This document shows, in pieces, positions 44,536 through 55,509 of a stretch of 64,000 bases of DNA. A model generated the notes under the pieces. That model was given only the letters and a program-made list of their open reading frames with translations, did not search any database and was not told the origin of the DNA. Location: contig NZ_NIBG01000001.1 of NCBI RefSeq assembly GCF_002270055.1, positions 346,937 to 410,936 on the forward strand, given 5' to 3'. This DNA comes from Anaeromicrobium sediminis (lineage in GTDB: Bacteria; Bacillota; Clostridia; Peptostreptococcales; Thermotaleaceae). The first letter of the stretch is position 1; each line of letters opens with the position of its first letter. Both the position numbers and the translations under genes were made by a program.

Positions 44536-45073
44536 ATCCTTGTTTAAGTATATGTCTATTTAAGTATATATAGTCAACTCCTGATATAATAGTTAAAATA
44601 ACTGCCACCCATAGAGCAATGGTACTAAATGGAAATCCTATTAAACTAAAAGGATAATTGTCAAGTAATATGGCTATTATAGCAACTATTTGAGATACGG
44701 TCTTTAACTTCCCATAAATACTTGCAGCTATGACAATTCCTTCTGATGCAGCAACTGCCCTTAAAATGCTTATGGCATACTCTCTTGAAATAATTATAAC
44801 AACAATCCAAGCTGGAAGTTGATTCATTTGTACTAAACAAACTAAAGCCGCAGTAACTAATAACTTATCTGCAAGTGGATCCATGAATTTGCCAAACTTA
44901 GTAACTTGATTTCTACTTCTAGCAATATATCCATCTAAAGTATCTGTTATGGCCGCTGCTGTAAATACAAATGCTGCTATATATACACCATAAGGAATTT
45001 CATTCAATAGAAATATCATAAATACTGGCACTAAAAATATTCTTACAATCGTCAGCTTGTTAGCAAGATTCAT
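44534..45073 (-). CDS. pgsA: CDP-diacylglycerol--glycerol-3-phosphate phosphatidyltransferase
   Basis: 179-residue membrane enzyme of phosphatidylglycerol synthesis. The CDP-alcohol motif DGYIAR...G...MDPLADK is intact (residues 46-72), and several hydrophobic helices follow. The ATG at 45071-45073 lies in the end of rimO with GGGGAG ahead of it; the in-frame TTG one codon upstream is less likely. The chain ftsK-mnmH-rimO-pgsA reads as one operon. Confidence 0.95.
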   Translation of the reverse strand: MNLANKLTIVRIFLVPVFMIFLLNEIPYGVYIAAFVFTAAAITDTLDGYIARSRNQVTKFGKFMDPLADKLLVTAALVCLVQMNQLPAWIVVIIISREYAISILRAVAASEGIVIAASIYGKLKTVSQIVAIIAILLDNYPFSLIGFPFSTIALWVAVILTIISGVDYIYLNRHILKQG

Positions 45074-46397
45074 CAAGCATCTCCCCTATTAAATCATATT
45101 CAAAAGCGTCTGTTATCTCTGTTTTTACCATTTGGCCTTCCTTTAAGTCCACCTCAGAGTTAACATATACTATTCCATCTACCTCAGGAATATCATACAT
45201 GCTTCTTCCAGCATATACATTTTCTGCTTCTTTTTCTTCTATAAGTATATCATAAATTTTGCCTATTTTATCATTATTTTTCTCAAATGATATATTTTTT
45301 TGTATGTCCATTATCTCCTCTTGTCTAGATATCTTTACATGTTCTTCTACTTGATTTGGAAGCTTTGCCGCCGGTGTTCCCTCTTCTTGAGAATAAGCAA
45401 ATACTCCTAGTCTATCAAATCTCATTCTTTTAACAAAATCCTTTAACTCTAAAAAGTCTTCTTCTGTTTCTCCAGGAAATCCTACTATTAAAGTAGTTCT
45501 TATACTAATATCTTCTACCTTTTCTCTCAATTTGTTTATTACAGTTTCTATATGTTCTTTACTAGTTTTTCTATTCATTAATTTTAGTACCTTATCGCTA
45601 CAATGCTGTATTGGCATATCTATATATCTACATACTTTCTCATTTCTAGCTATGGATTCTATAAGCTTATCATCTATTTTATCTGGATAACAATACAATA
45701 TTCTAATCCATTTAATACCCTCAATTTCATTTAATTCATCTAGTAAGTCTCCTATTTTAATTTCTCCATATAAATCTATTCCATAGTTTGAAGTGTCTTG
45801 TGCTATTATGATTAATTCTTTAACACCTTGTGATGCTAATGATTTTGCTTCTTGTATAATATCCTTCATATCTCTGCTTCTGTATTCTCCTCTTAACTTT
45901 GGAATAATACAATAAGTACATAAATTGTTACAACCTTCAGCGATTTTTAAATATGCACTATAAGAAGGTGATGTTAATATTCTTGGCATATTTTCATCAA
46001 ATACCACATTTATATCCCCATACTTACTAGTTCTTTCTCCCTTTAATGTATTATTCACAATCTCAACAATTTGTGGAAAGTTTCCAGTTCCCACAATTCC
46101 GTCTACTTCTGGTAATTCTTTTAATAACTCATCGTTGTATCTTTCTCCCAAGCACCCTGCTACTATTAGTAATTTACAATTTCCATCTTCTTTATATTTA
46201 GCTAAAGAAAGTATAGTATCTATAGACTCTTGTTTTGCATCATTTATAAAACCACAAGTGTTTACTATTATAATGTCTGCCATATGTTCTTCCATTTCCA
46301 ATTCAAACCCATGCTCCCTCAAAAGTCCCATCATAACTTCTGAATCAACTTGATTTTTAGCACATCCTAATGTTTCAATGTATACCCTTAATTTCAT
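45060..46397 (-). CDS. rimO: Ribosomal protein S12 methylthiotransferase
   Basis: 445-residue radical-SAM enzyme that adds a methylthio group to Asp of ribosomal protein S12. The UPF0004 domain has [19 protein letters not shown] and AGC cysteines for the auxiliary cluster; the radical SAM motif is CNNLCTYC near residue 150; a TRAM domain closes the C-terminus. [10 protein letters not shown] distinguishes RimO from MiaB. Begins two bases after mnmH stops and overlaps pgsA by 14 bp. Confidence 0.96.
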   Translation of the reverse strand: MKLRVYIETLGCAKNQVDSEVMMGLLREHGFELEMEEHMADIIIVNTCGFINDAKQESIDTILSLAKYKEDGNCKLLIVAGCLGERYNDELLKELPEVDGIVGTGNFPQIVEIVNNTLKGERTSKYGDINVVFDENMPRILTSPSYSAYLKIAEGCNNLCTYCIIPKLRGEYRSRDMKDIIQEAKSLASQGVKELIIIAQDTSNYGIDLYGEIKIGDLLDELNEIEGIKWIRILYCYPDKIDDKLIESIARNEKVCRYIDMPIQHCSDKVLKLMNRKTSKEHIETVINKLREKVEDISIRTTLIVGFPGETEEDFLELKDFVKRMRFDRLGVFAYSQEEGTPAAKLPNQVEEHVKISRQEEIMDIQKNISFEKNNDKIGKIYDILIEEKEAENVYAGRSMYDIPEVDGIVYVNSEVDLKEGQMVKTEITDAFEYDLIGEMLDESC

Positions 46398-46399
46398 TG

Positions 46400-47458
46400 T
46401 TAATTTCTCCCTTCACTAGTTACATCTTCTACAAATTTTATTATTTCATCTACTGCTTTGTCCATGGATAAGTAATTTATCTCACAGTCATATTCTCTAA
46501 ACTTATCAATGGAATACTTATAAAGTGGATCATAATAATTTTTAATTAAATATTCTATAACATAGTCATATTCTTTTTCATCTAATTTTTCAATCAACAT
46601 ATTAACTTTATTATTTCCCAGTCTTTTTCTTAAATGTTCTATTGCATTTTTCAGCTTTTGTTCATTATCTTCTATTCCATTAATATAATCTTTTTTTATA
46701 TTGGCAATTCTATTTTCCATATTAGTTCCTACTAATATATGTTTATCACTTATTATTTTTTCAAATATGTTATTAAGTATTATTACATTTCCTATCCTTT
46801 TACTTTCACTTTCCACATATACATTCTTATCATTCAATACCCTTAAAGTGTGAAAAATTCCAGCATCAAAGTTTTTTTGAGTAGGTAATTTTTCATTATA
46901 CATTATATTTCCAAAAACTGACCCACTATTATTAGCCAATTTTTCTAAATCTAATACACTTTTACCTCGTTCATGTAATTCTTCTAATATGTGAGTTTTT
47001 CCCACGCCTGTTAATCCATGTATCATTATGAAATTATAGTCGTAAATTTTTTTTTCTAAAAAGTTCACAACATAATTTCTATAATTTTTGTATCCACCTG
47101 TTAATTGAAGTACATTTTTAATCCCCATCATTTGCACAAAGGAACATACACTTTTACTTCTCATTCCACCCCTATAGCAAAAGAAAATTATCTTCTCATA
47201 TTTTTTAGAGTAATCTTTTATATTCTCATATATGGAAACTAACTTTTTAGATGCATACTCAACTCCCATTGACATAGCTTTTTCTGTACACTCTTTTTTA
47301 TATATGGTTCCTACTATGGCCCTCTCCTCATTATCTAATATTGGAATATTAATGGCATTTGGAATAGTACCATCTTCATATTCAATGGGAGATCTTACAT
47401 CTATAAGTAGAATGTCTTTCATTTCAAGTACATCTTTAATATTAATTGTTTTTACCAT
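46400..47458 (-). CDS. mnmH: tRNA 2-selenouridine synthase
   Basis: 352-residue enzyme replacing sulfur with selenium at the wobble uridine of certain tRNAs, using selenophosphate via a geranylated intermediate. The N-terminal rhodanese domain has the catalytic C94 in FCYRGGMRS, and a P-loop GLTGVGKT follows near residue 149. Its presence implies that the organism makes selenophosphate (selD), which is not in this window. The ATG immediately follows the ftsK stop codon. The gene is sometimes named selU. Confidence 0.94.
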   Translation of the reverse strand: MVKTINIKDVLEMKDILLIDVRSPIEYEDGTIPNAINIPILDNEERAIVGTIYKKECTEKAMSMGVEYASKKLVSIYENIKDYSKKYEKIIFFCYRGGMRSKSVCSFVQMMGIKNVLQLTGGYKNYRNYVVNFLEKKIYDYNFIMIHGLTGVGKTHILEELHERGKSVLDLEKLANNSGSVFGNIMYNEKLPTQKNFDAGIFHTLRVLNDKNVYVESESKRIGNVIILNNIFEKIISDKHILVGTNMENRIANIKKDYINGIEDNEQKLKNAIEHLRKRLGNNKVNMLIEKLDEKEYDYVIEYLIKNYYDPLYKYSIDKFREYDCEINYLSMDKAVDEIIKFVEDVTSEGRN

Positions 47459-49747
47459 TTAAATCCCTTCTTCTGCTTGTATAGTTTCTAGTTCTTCTTT
47501 TGTCATTAAAACTTTCCTTGGCTTACTACCCTCGTGTGGTCCTACTATATTTCTTTCTTCTAATTCATCTATAAGCCTAGCTGCTCTATTATACCCAATT
47601 CTAAACCTTCTTTGAAGCATAGATATGGATGCCTGTCCTGAATTTACAACTAAGTCAATGGCTTCCTTTAAAACTGGATCTACTTCCTTGTTTAATTCCA
47701 TGCTAGCTTGCTCAAAATTATCTATAATATCTTCTTCGTAATTATTTTCCTCTGATTGATTTTTTACAAAACCAACCACTTTTTCAACCTCAGAGTCAGA
47801 TATAAATGCCCCTTGAACTCGTATTGGCTTGGCTGATCCAACAGGATAAAATAGCATATCTCCCTTTCCTAATAATTTTTCAGCTCCGCCCATATCTAAT
47901 ATGGTTCTAGAGTCTGCTTGAGAAGATACAGAAAAAGCTATTCTAGATGGTATATTAGCCTTAATTACCCCTGTAATTACATCTACAGATGGCCTTTGAG
48001 TAGCCACAATTAAATGGATACCCGCAGCCCTAGCCATTTGAGCTAACCTACATATGCTATCTTCCACCTGTGAAGGAGATACCATCATTAAATCTGCCAA
48101 TTCATCTATTATTATTACAATTTGTGGGAAAGTTTCACCTTCTAGCTCTTTCATTTTTTTGTTATATCCGCCTATATCACGTACATTATTTTCTGCAAAG
48201 GACTTATATCTTCTAGTCATTTCTGACACAGCCCAATTTAATGCACTTGATGCCTTATTAGGATCTGTAACTACTGGTATTAGTAAATGTGGAATTCCAT
48301 TATAGGTACTAAGTTCTACTACCTTTGGATCTATTAAAAGAACCTTTACCTCATTAGGTTTTGCCTTATATAAAATACTATTTATTATTGCATTTACGCA
48401 TACACTCTTACCTGATCCGGTAGCTCCAGCAATTAACATATGTGGCATTTTTGACAAATCCGTTACAATAGTATTTCCCGCTATGTCCTTTCCTAACACA
48501 AAACTAACTTTTGATGGGCTACTTAAAAATTGTTCACTCTCTATAACTTCTCTTATAGTAACCATTGACACCTCATCATTTGGAACTTCTATACCTACAG
48601 CTGCCTTTCCTGGTATAGGAGCTTCAATTCGAATGTTAGAAGCAGCTAAATTGAGGGCAATATCATCTGAAAGATTCACTATTTTACTTACTTTCACCCC
48701 TGGACTTGGTTGAATCTCATATCTAGTTATACTTGGACCTTTGCTAACTTGAACAACTTTTGCTTCAACACCAAAATTATCTAGGGTTTGTTCTAATATG
48801 CTGGCTTTTCCTAAAATTTCCTTTTTATCATTTTGGTTATTTTTCGTAAGCTTTTTTTCTAATAGATCTATAGGTGGAATAATATATTCTTTTTCTTCAT
48901 TTTTATCTGTATCTATTTTTATTTCTATTTCTTCATTTTTCACAGGTGCTTTAGTTTCTTTGCCCATATTAGTTTCTTTAATCTTATTAGTTTCTTTACT
49001 TATATTAGTTTCTATTGGTTTTTCTTCTTCAAATTCTTTAGTAAAATCCAGGATTTTTATCTTTTCATTCATGGATTTTTCTTCAATAATGCCTTCAACT
49101 TTAGGTTCTCTTATTTTACTTTCTCTTACTTTCTTTTCTCTTTTCTTCTTTGGTTTATCTGTCACCATGACAAAAGAAACTATTACATTTTTAAGTACTA
49201 TGGCCCCTTCCTCTAAAATTTCTTTTAGAAATTCAAATATTTCTATTAAAGAAAGATTTAATAAGGATATTAAAGAAAGTATTATTACGGATATTACTAG
49301 AAAATAACTACCATTAACTCCTAGTAATTTTATACTATTATATCCTATAAAATTGCCAATTAATCCTCCACCAATACCATTAGTTCCTTGTATGTACATA
49401 TTCTTTATATTACTTATGTCAAAAAATTTTTCTGGAATATGTTCTCTACTGTATAAAGTAAACAAGATTAAATAACATATGTACATAATTACTACAGAAT
49501 ATTTAACTTTATGATTTAAAAATTCTTTCTTCTTAAATAAGGATAGTATTCCAAATGATATTATCACTACAGGTAACACATAGGATGTTGTAGAAAATAA
49601 ACCCATTAAATTTACTTTTATTAAATTGCCAATTTGTCCCACAGAGTTATAAGTTAAGCTTATATATATAAAGATTCCTATAAAAACTATTAATATAGAC
49701 TTAAATTCTGTATTTTCTTTTTTTGCTGTTCTCCTTTTCTTTGCCAT
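47459..49747 (-). CDS. ftsK: DNA translocase FtsK/SpoIIIE
   Basis: 762-residue DNA motor that pumps chromosomes through the division or sporulation septum. Four membrane segments occupy residues 15-180, an acidic and basic linker runs to about 290, then alpha/beta motor domains with Walker A GATGSGKS and DELADLM Walker B, and the C-terminal gamma winged helix ([19 protein letters not shown]) that reads KOPS/SRS sequences. As the only such gene here it likely serves as SpoIIIE too. Confidence 0.95.
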   Translation of the reverse strand: MAKKRRTAKKENTEFKSILIVFIGIFIYISLTYNSVGQIGNLIKVNLMGLFSTTSYVLPVVIISFGILSLFKKKEFLNHKVKYSVVIMYICYLILFTLYSREHIPEKFFDISNIKNMYIQGTNGIGGGLIGNFIGYNSIKLLGVNGSYFLVISVIILSLISLLNLSLIEIFEFLKEILEEGAIVLKNVIVSFVMVTDKPKKKREKKVRESKIREPKVEGIIEEKSMNEKIKILDFTKEFEEEKPIETNISKETNKIKETNMGKETKAPVKNEEIEIKIDTDKNEEKEYIIPPIDLLEKKLTKNNQNDKKEILGKASILEQTLDNFGVEAKVVQVSKGPSITRYEIQPSPGVKVSKIVNLSDDIALNLAASNIRIEAPIPGKAAVGIEVPNDEVSMVTIREVIESEQFLSSPSKVSFVLGKDIAGNTIVTDLSKMPHMLIAGATGSGKSVCVNAIINSILYKAKPNEVKVLLIDPKVVELSTYNGIPHLLIPVVTDPNKASSALNWAVSEMTRRYKSFAENNVRDIGGYNKKMKELEGETFPQIVIIIDELADLMMVSPSQVEDSICRLAQMARAAGIHLIVATQRPSVDVITGVIKANIPSRIAFSVSSQADSRTILDMGGAEKLLGKGDMLFYPVGSAKPIRVQGAFISDSEVEKVVGFVKNQSEENNYEEDIIDNFEQASMELNKEVDPVLKEAIDLVVNSGQASISMLQRRFRIGYNRAARLIDELEERNIVGPHEGSKPRKVLMTKEELETIQAEEGI

Positions 49748-49828
49748 AAGTTCTCTCCTTAATATGTAGTGAAAAAAGTCTTTTTTTTAATATAAAAATT
49801 ATAATTGAATATAATTTTCCATGAATTA

Positions 49829-49866
49829 CAAAAAAGTCTTCCAGGAAAAACATTTCTGTAGACTTT
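49829..49866 (-). terminator. Second hairpin terminator downstream of uppP
   Basis: AAGTCT / AGACTT with an inner CAG/CTG stem, followed by six T on the minus strand. It shares the flank GACTTTYATAAAAT with hairpins at 51688 and 58712. Confidence 0.72.
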
Positions 49867-49916
49867 CATAAAATCTATACACAATCTTAAAAAGTTTATA
49901 ATTCCCTATAGATTAT

Positions 49917-49940
49917 AAAAAAGCACAGAATTAACTGTGC
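49917..49940 (-). terminator. Intrinsic terminator at the uppP stop
   Basis: GCACAG / CTGTGC stem with a six-base loop and six T on the minus strand, starting inside the last codons of uppP. Confidence 0.88.
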
Positions 49941-50764
49941 CAGAAACTATATAATAAAACACCTATTCCTACAGTCCATGTATAATATGAAAAGTAATAT
50001 AATTTCTTCTCCTTTACGAACCTAATCATAGATTTTATAGCTATAAATCCAAATATAGCTGCAGATACAATTCCAACTAAGGTTACATTTCCAGAAACAT
50101 TCATATTTCCTGTTTCCAACACATCCTTCACTTCCAGTAAAGTAGCACCTATTACAGCTGGCAATGATATTAAAAACGAAAATTTCACAGTAAGTTCTTT
50201 ATTTAATCCCATTAGTAAACTTCCAACGATAGTAGATCCAGATCTAGATACACCTGGTGTAATGGCAAAAGCCTGAAAAAAACCTACAACAAGGGCATCT
50301 TTACTATTCATTTTTTGAATATCTTTTTTACCATTGTTATATTTTTCAGCTATCCACAAAAGGGTACCTGTTATAACCAAGGATATCCCTATAGCCTTAG
50401 TCATACTAAATAAACTTTCAAAGAAATCCTTCAGAGAAAGTCCTATTATAGCTGTAGGTATGGATGCCAAAATTATGAAAAATCCCAATCGCCTGTAAGG
50501 ATTATGTAGTTTTAAGCCCTTTCCAGTTAGTATATCTTTAATAGTTCTAAAAAATTCTACTACCAACATAGTTACATCCTTATAATATACACCTATTATA
50601 GAAATTAGGGTTCCAAAGTGTAACATGGTAGTAATAAATAAAACTTGGTTTTCTGGAATTTTTAGTATCATTTGTGTAAGAGCCAAGTGACCTGAACTGC
50701 TTACAGGTAAAAACTCAGTTAACCCTTGAACCATCCCCAATATTATGGCTTTTAAAATAGTCAA
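49931..50764 (-). CDS. uppP: Undecaprenyl-diphosphatase
   Basis: 277-residue membrane enzyme that dephosphorylates undecaprenyl diphosphate to recycle the lipid carrier of cell-wall synthesis and gives bacitracin resistance. The conserved GLTEFLPVSSSGHL is at residues 14-27 and TPGVSRSGST near residue 170. The TTG at 50762-50764 is chosen because it gives the normal 13 residues before GLTEFLP and lies eight bases after AAGGGGG. The frame can be read from a GTG at 50773 inside that site. Confidence 0.95.
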   Translation of the reverse strand: MTILKAIILGMVQGLTEFLPVSSSGHLALTQMILKIPENQVLFITTMLHFGTLISIIGVYYKDVTMLVVEFFRTIKDILTGKGLKLHNPYRRLGFFIILASIPTAIIGLSLKDFFESLFSMTKAIGISLVITGTLLWIAEKYNNGKKDIQKMNSKDALVVGFFQAFAITPGVSRSGSTIVGSLLMGLNKELTVKFSFLISLPAVIGATLLEVKDVLETGNMNVSGNVTLVGIVSAAIFGFIAIKSMIRFVKEKKLYYFSYYTWTVGIGVLLYSFWHS

Positions 50765-50821
50765 CAAAGCCACCCCCTTAAAAAACTATAAATTTTAACA
50801 AATTTATTTTTGACAAAATTT

Positions 50822-50851
50822 AAAGTGTTAATATTCGTCTATTAACACTTT
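50822..50851 (-). terminator. Perfect 12-bp hairpin upstream of uppP
   Basis: AAAGTGTTAATA and complement with a six-base loop, after tepA on the minus strand. Only three T follow, so it may be a weak terminator or an operator. Confidence 0.45.
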
Positions 50852-50916
50852 AACATTCATATTATAACATAAGAAAAAATATTATTCTACTCTGGAAAAT
50901 TGAGACTTATGAATAG

Positions 50917-51633
50917 TTATTCTTCTTTTTCTGCTTCTTTTCCTGCTTCTTTTTCTGTTTCTTTTTCATTTATCATACCCTGTAATTTCCCCATGGCATG
51001 ACTTAATCCTCCCACACTGTTTATAAGACCCACATCTACTGCTTCTTTTCCTATTAAAATAGTTCCAACGTCATTGGCAATTTCGTCAGTTTCGCTCATT
51101 AATCCATTTAACTTTTCCTTTGATATAGTAGATGTTCTAAGAATAAAATTTATTATTCTATCTTGCATCTTTTTAAAATACTGAAAAGTCTGAGGTGCAC
51201 CTATGACTAATCCATTGGTTCTTATGGGATGAACAGTCATAGTAGCTGTTTGAGCTATATATGAATAATCACTTGCTGTAGCAAGGGGAACTCCTATACT
51301 ATGACCTCCTCCTAGTACTAGTGAAACAGTAGGTTTTGATATACTAGATATCATCTCTGCTATGGCAAGTCCTGCTTCCACATCTCCTCCTACCGTATTT
51401 AAAATGGTGAGCATACCTTTTATGTTAGGATTTTCCTCTACTGCAATCAATTGAGGTATTATATGTTCATACTTTGTAGCTTTAGTTTGAGGTGAAGATA
51501 CTGCATGACCTTCTATATGTCCTATTATGGTTAGACAATGAATATTACTTTGAAGACTTGGAATGTTACTTACGCCCATTTCTTTTATATTTTCAAGTTT
51601 TTCGTTGGTTTTGTTTGAATCTTTTTTTTCCAT
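50917..51633 (-). CDS. tepA: ClpP-fold protease TepA (translocation-enhancing protein)
   Basis: 238-residue ClpP-like serine protease of the TepA group. The catalytic serine lies in GGGHSIGVPLA and the histidine in MTVHPIRTNG; NTVGGDVEAGLAI forms the oxyanion region. An acidic and lysine-rich tail (EKETEKEAGKEAEKEE) ends the protein. The start is M8 of the longest frame (51631-51633), nine bases after AAGGGG; an ATG two codons earlier is also possible. Order dapG-tepA-ftsK matches Bacillus. Confidence 0.88.
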   Translation of the reverse strand: MEKKDSNKTNEKLENIKEMGVSNIPSLQSNIHCLTIIGHIEGHAVSSPQTKATKYEHIIPQLIAVEENPNIKGMLTILNTVGGDVEAGLAIAEMISSISKPTVSLVLGGGHSIGVPLATASDYSYIAQTATMTVHPIRTNGLVIGAPQTFQYFKKMQDRIINFILRTSTISKEKLNGLMSETDEIANDVGTILIGKEAVDVGLINSVGGLSHAMGKLQGMINEKETEKEAGKEAEKEE

Positions 51634-51687
51634 CGACATTATCCCCTTCTGCAATCAATTTAATTAATCTTAAATTATTTTTTCCAA

Positions 51688-51724
51688 TATAAAAGTCTTT
51701 TATTAAAAATAAAAGACTTTTATA
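51688..51724 (-). terminator. Intrinsic terminator after dapG
   Basis: Perfect 17-bp arms (TATAAAAGTCTTTTATT and complement) with a three-base loop. It shares a GACTTTTATAAAAT flank with two other hairpins in the window. Confidence 0.82.
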
Positions 51725-51756
51725 AAATAAATATAATAAAATAATTGACCACTATT

Positions 51757-52977
51757 TTATTTGTCTAAATTAAATTCTGCATGAAGAGCGTTTACTGCCT
51801 TTTCTATATGTTCTTCCTTTATAAGACAAGATATTGTTGTATAAGAATCGGAACTTTGTAAAATGTTAATTCCAGAATGAGAAAGTGCCCTCACTATCTT
51901 TCCCATAACTCCAGGAATACCTCTTATTTTATGGCCAATAGCAGTTACCTTACTACAATTCTTAATAATACTATACTTAAATTTATTTTCTTCCAATATA
52001 TTTTTAACCTTATTCAAATCCTTATTATCTACAGTAAACACTTTCTTATCCGTAAAAAAGTTAATCAAATCAATACTCACTTGAAACTTTGTTAAGTTAT
52101 TCATAAGTATATCGTTATCTTCCATGTTATCATCGAAAAATACGCTTATTTGAGAAATATTACTTTTATGTGCTATTGCCCTGATCATGTTTTCCTCCTC
52201 TAAGGATTTTCTAGCTTTTCTTAAATAATGATTTTTTTGTATTATTATAGTGCCTTTACTATCACTTAATGTGTTTTTTACTTTCATGGGAATATTAGAT
52301 CTTTTGGCTACAGCCACAGCTCTTGGGTGAACCACCTTAGCTCCCTCATCAGCCATTTGGTATATTTCTTCATAATCAATTTCTTCTATTACTTTTGCCT
52401 TTTTTACAACTCTAGGATCTGCCGTCATTACACCATCCACATCTGTGTATATTTCAACACACTCTGCATGTAAAGCTTCTCCTAAAATAGCTGCTGTAGT
52501 ATCACTTCCTCCTCTTCCTAGAGTTGTAATCTCTCCAGCTTCAGTAACTCCTTGAAACCCTGCTACTACAGGTATTATCCCTTTGTTAAGTAAATCCATT
52601 AAATATTTATTATCAACTTTTAAAACATCTGCATCTCCAAAATGATTATCAGTTATTATTCCTGCTTGAAATCCTGTTACAGCTTGAGATTTGTATCCCA
52701 TTGACTTTATGGTATTAGAAAGTATTACAGATGATATAATTTCACCAACAGACATTATTATATCTAGATCTCTAGCATTATCACCATCATATACGGAAGT
52801 AGCCATATTGACTAAAGTGTCTGTAGCATAGTTATCGCCTCGTCTCCCAATAGCTGATACTACTACAATTGGACTTTTTCCTGCCTCTTTAGTTGCTACT
52901 ACCTTTGATGCTACTTTTTTTCTTAATTCTTCTGTAGCTACAGATGTTCCACCAAATTTTTGTACGATTATGTCCAT
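51757..52977 (-). CDS. dapG: Aspartate kinase, DapG-type
   Basis: 406-residue kinase for the first step of the aspartate family (lysine, diaminopimelate, threonine). KFGGTSVA is at residues 8-15, TLGRGGSDTTA and YTDVDGVMTADPR follow, and two ACT domains (about 265-400) supply allosteric control. No lysine riboswitch is seen in the 231-bp leader, which fits the diaminopimelate-regulated DapG form. In Bacillus it lies in the same order beside ymxH and tepA. Confidence 0.94.
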   Translation of the reverse strand: MDIIVQKFGGTSVATEELRKKVASKVVATKEAGKSPIVVVSAIGRRGDNYATDTLVNMATSVYDGDNARDLDIIMSVGEIISSVILSNTIKSMGYKSQAVTGFQAGIITDNHFGDADVLKVDNKYLMDLLNKGIIPVVAGFQGVTEAGEITTLGRGGSDTTAAILGEALHAECVEIYTDVDGVMTADPRVVKKAKVIEEIDYEEIYQMADEGAKVVHPRAVAVAKRSNIPMKVKNTLSDSKGTIIIQKNHYLRKARKSLEEENMIRAIAHKSNISQISVFFDDNMEDNDILMNNLTKFQVSIDLINFFTDKKVFTVDNKDLNKVKNILEENKFKYSIIKNCSKVTAIGHKIRGIPGVMGKIVRALSHSGINILQSSDSYTTISCLIKEEHIEKAVNALHAEFNLDK

Positions 52978-53173
52978 ACTTTTCCCCCTAACTCTCTATA
53001 CATATATTAGCATGAAAACAACATATAGTCTAATATACATTAATGTAGCAGTTGACAAAATTTCAAAAGATTTTTGCCTTTGCCAACACACTTCATTCTA
53101 ATATAACACTCTAATATAATAATATGTATGTATATTGGCTTTTGGGAATCTTATATGTAATAAGGTCTTATAT

Positions 53174-53209
53174 AAAAAAAAAGATTGGTAATAAATTATA
53201 CCAATCTTT
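53174..53209 (-). terminator. Intrinsic terminator after ymxH
   Basis: AAAGATTGGTA / TACCAATCTTT stem and a nine-T run on the minus strand. Confidence 0.92.
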
Positions 53210-53451
53210 TAAAACTCCTCTAATTCCACAATAATCATATCATTTCCTATCTTCTTTACACAATCCCACGGAACCTCTAAAAAATTCCTGTCATAAAAAA
53301 GTGAAAACTGACTCTTATAGTCTGGAACTAGTATACCCTTTATTCTTCCTGTTTTCTCGTTAATAAGAAGATCACATTCTCCTAGCATGCCCAGTCTAGC
53401 TCCATCTGTTAAGTTTACTATTTCTTTACCCCCAAGTTCACTTAACCTCAT
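53209..53451 (-). CDS. ymxH: YlmC/YmxH family PRC-barrel sporulation protein
   Basis: 80-residue PRC-barrel protein. MRLSELGGKEIVNLTDGARLG and the central LLINEKTGRIKGILVPD are family markers. YmxH/YlmC occurs near dapG in spore formers and YlmC-type proteins are linked to sporulation, but no molecular function is known. The ATG at 53449-53451 is used, seven bases after AGGAGG; the ATG two codons upstream touches the site. Confidence 0.9.
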   Translation of the reverse strand: MRLSELGGKEIVNLTDGARLGMLGECDLLINEKTGRIKGILVPDYKSQFSLFYDRNFLEVPWDCVKKIGNDMIIVELEEF

Positions 53452-53632
53452 CCCCATTCCTCCTGTTTGCCTATTTTTTCTTAAAAAACTTTGTTATATA
53501 TAAATAAACTACTTCATAACTCAATAAACTCTACATACCTATGAAATGAAATAGATCCACATAAGTATATTTTAGAAGTACTTTATTTCTCTATAATAAC
53601 ACCCTCATTTAATTATATTAAGCATATACCTT

Positions 53633-54067
53633 TTATATTCCTGTATGTCCAAATCCACCTTCTCCACGTGAAGTATCATCTAAAGTTTCAACTTCCTCCC
53701 AGTTTATCTTTTCATATCTACATATTACTAATTGAGCTATTCTATCACCATTTTTGATTACAAAATCCTCTTCTCCCCAATTGATCAAAGGAACTTTTAT
53801 TTCTCCCCTATAATCACTATCTATAGTTCCAATTCCGTTAATTACACCTATACCATATTTAATGGCAAGTCCACTTCTAGCTCTAACTTGGGCCTCTGTT
53901 CCTTGTGGTAATTGTATGTGGATTCCTGTGCCTATTAAGCTCCTTTTTCCTGGTTTTATTATTATATCTTCTTTTATGTGTGCTCTCAAATCCATTCCAG
54001 CAGATCCATTAGTTTCATACTTAGGCATTTGTGCTCCTTCTTTAGTCACTATTTTAACTCTTGTCAT
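53633..54067 (-). CDS. dut: dUTP diphosphatase
   Basis: 144-residue trimeric dUTPase that hydrolyses dUTP to dUMP and keeps uracil out of DNA. Motif 1 is GSAGMDLRA, motif 2 RSGLA, motif 3 GTIDSDYRGE, motif 4 GDRIAQLV and motif 5 RGEGGFGHTG, all present. The gene sits between the mlpA-like protease and ymxH, an insertion relative to the Bacillus order. Confidence 0.96.
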   Translation of the reverse strand: MTRVKIVTKEGAQMPKYETNGSAGMDLRAHIKEDIIIKPGKRSLIGTGIHIQLPQGTEAQVRARSGLAIKYGIGVINGIGTIDSDYRGEIKVPLINWGEEDFVIKNGDRIAQLVICRYEKINWEEVETLDDTSRGEGGFGHTGI

Positions 54068-54093
54068 TATTCATTCCTCCCATGTGTACAAAT

Positions 54094-54144
54094 TTTTAGG
54101 CTACTAACAATATCCAAATTTTTTATTTGAACTTTATCAGTAGC
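54094..54144 (-). terminator. Long hairpin between mlpA-like gene and dut
   Basis: GGCTACT / AGTAGCC arms with an inner CAAAT/ATTTG stem. The minus strand continues TAAAAATTTG, so termination would be weak. Confidence 0.45.
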
Positions 54145-54159
54145 CCAACCTATTCTCTT

Positions 54160-55422
54160 TTAATATAAATATTGTTTAATATTAATCTCATTATCTATAT
54201 TTCCAACTAAAGACACGGACATATTATCTTTTGAAAATATTTTATCGATTACTTTTTTAATGTGATCCATCTCTATATTATCAATTTTATCTAAAACTTC
54301 CTTTTGAGTATAAACTCTATTTAATAAAAGCTCACTTTTCCCAATTCCCATCATTCTACTACTTGTACCTTCTAATCCCAATATATAGTTTCCCTTTAAC
54401 TGTTCCTTAGCTTTTAATAATTCTTCTTTTCTTAATCCCTTATTTTTTATTAGATTGATTTCTTCTTTTATACTTGAACATACTCGTTCTAGTTGCTTTG
54501 GATTTATTCCTGCATATATGGTAAATATTCCAGAATTTCTATAAGATGTTGGATAAGAAAAAACTGAATATGCTAACCCCTTATCTTCTCTTATATTTTG
54601 AAATAATCTAGAGCTCATACTGCCACCAAATATGGTATTCATAACTAATAAGGGATATACATTTTCACTTCCCATAGAGAAACTCTCAAGACCTATACAT
54701 AAGTGCAATTGTTCTATGTCCTTGTACTTAACTCCAATTTCCTTATTAAAATTAGCTTTGTTTTTACTCTTTATTAAATGGATATTTTCTTTTTTCCCTG
54801 TACCAACTATTTTTTCCTCTAACATATCTATTAAATATTTTTCATCAAAGTTTCCTGCTACAGAAATAACCATATTCTCTGGAACATAAAATTTTTCCAT
54901 ATATTCTATTAGTTTATCTCTTGTTAAATTTGATATAATATCTCTTGTTCCTAATATGGGATAACCTAAAGAATCTTCCTGATATATGGTTTTAAATAGT
55001 AAATCATGGGCATTCTCCTCTGGAGAATCTTCATACATACTAATTTCTTCTAATACAACATTTTTTTCCTTTTCAATGTCCTTTTCATCTAATGACGAAT
55101 TAAATACCATATCGGAAAGAACGTCCACTGCTATATTAATGTGGGAATCTAATACTTTAGCATAATAACATGTGCACTCTTTTCCTGTAAAGGCATTTAT
55201 TTGACCTCCTATGTCATCAATAGCAGCTGCTATATCCTTCGCACTCCTATTTTTAGTTCCTTTAAAAAGCATATGTTCTATAAAGTGGGTAATACCATTA
55301 TTTTCTGCTGTCTCATCTACAGATCCCACATTAACCCATATACCTAAGGAAATGGACTTTACATGAGGAATTTTTTCCATAATAATTCTCGTACCGTTAC
55401 TTAATTTAAACTTTCTGTACAT
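54160..55422 (-). CDS. M16 zinc protease (MlpA/YmxG-like)
   Basis: 420-residue pitrilysin-family peptidase. The inverted zinc motif HFIEH (HxxEH) is near residue 48, with the downstream glutamate in the VVLEEISMYEDSPEE region. A second M16 half-domain ends the protein (DHIKKVIDKIFSKDNM). In Bacillus the homologue mlpA lies in the same order between ylxY and ymxH. Likely cytoplasmic, since no signal peptide is seen. AGGAGG precedes the ATG. Confidence 0.93.
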   Translation of the reverse strand: MYRKFKLSNGTRIIMEKIPHVKSISLGIWVNVGSVDETAENNGITHFIEHMLFKGTKNRSAKDIAAAIDDIGGQINAFTGKECTCYYAKVLDSHINIAVDVLSDMVFNSSLDEKDIEKEKNVVLEEISMYEDSPEENAHDLLFKTIYQEDSLGYPILGTRDIISNLTRDKLIEYMEKFYVPENMVISVAGNFDEKYLIDMLEEKIVGTGKKENIHLIKSKNKANFNKEIGVKYKDIEQLHLCIGLESFSMGSENVYPLLVMNTIFGGSMSSRLFQNIREDKGLAYSVFSYPTSYRNSGIFTIYAGINPKQLERVCSSIKEEINLIKNKGLRKEELLKAKEQLKGNYILGLEGTSSRMMGIGKSELLLNRVYTQKEVLDKIDNIEMDHIKKVIDKIFSKDNMSVSLVGNIDNEINIKQYLY

Positions 55423-55509
55423 AGTGTCCTCCTAGAGTGTTTTATAGCATAACTACTTGTTATTATAGTTTACTCCCCTTTAATTATCAAGTAAAACAGG
55501 ATTTTTTTC

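Noticed and set aside
52990-53100. 29-codon plus-strand frame starting MKTTYSLIYINVAV
   Set aside because: No ribosome site and no conservation evidence; it lies in the dapG leader.
52978-53208. Lysine riboswitch in front of the aspartate kinase gene
   Set aside because: The leader was read for the conserved lysine-box elements and no matching multi-helix core was seen; only short direct repeats and AT-rich DNA are present.
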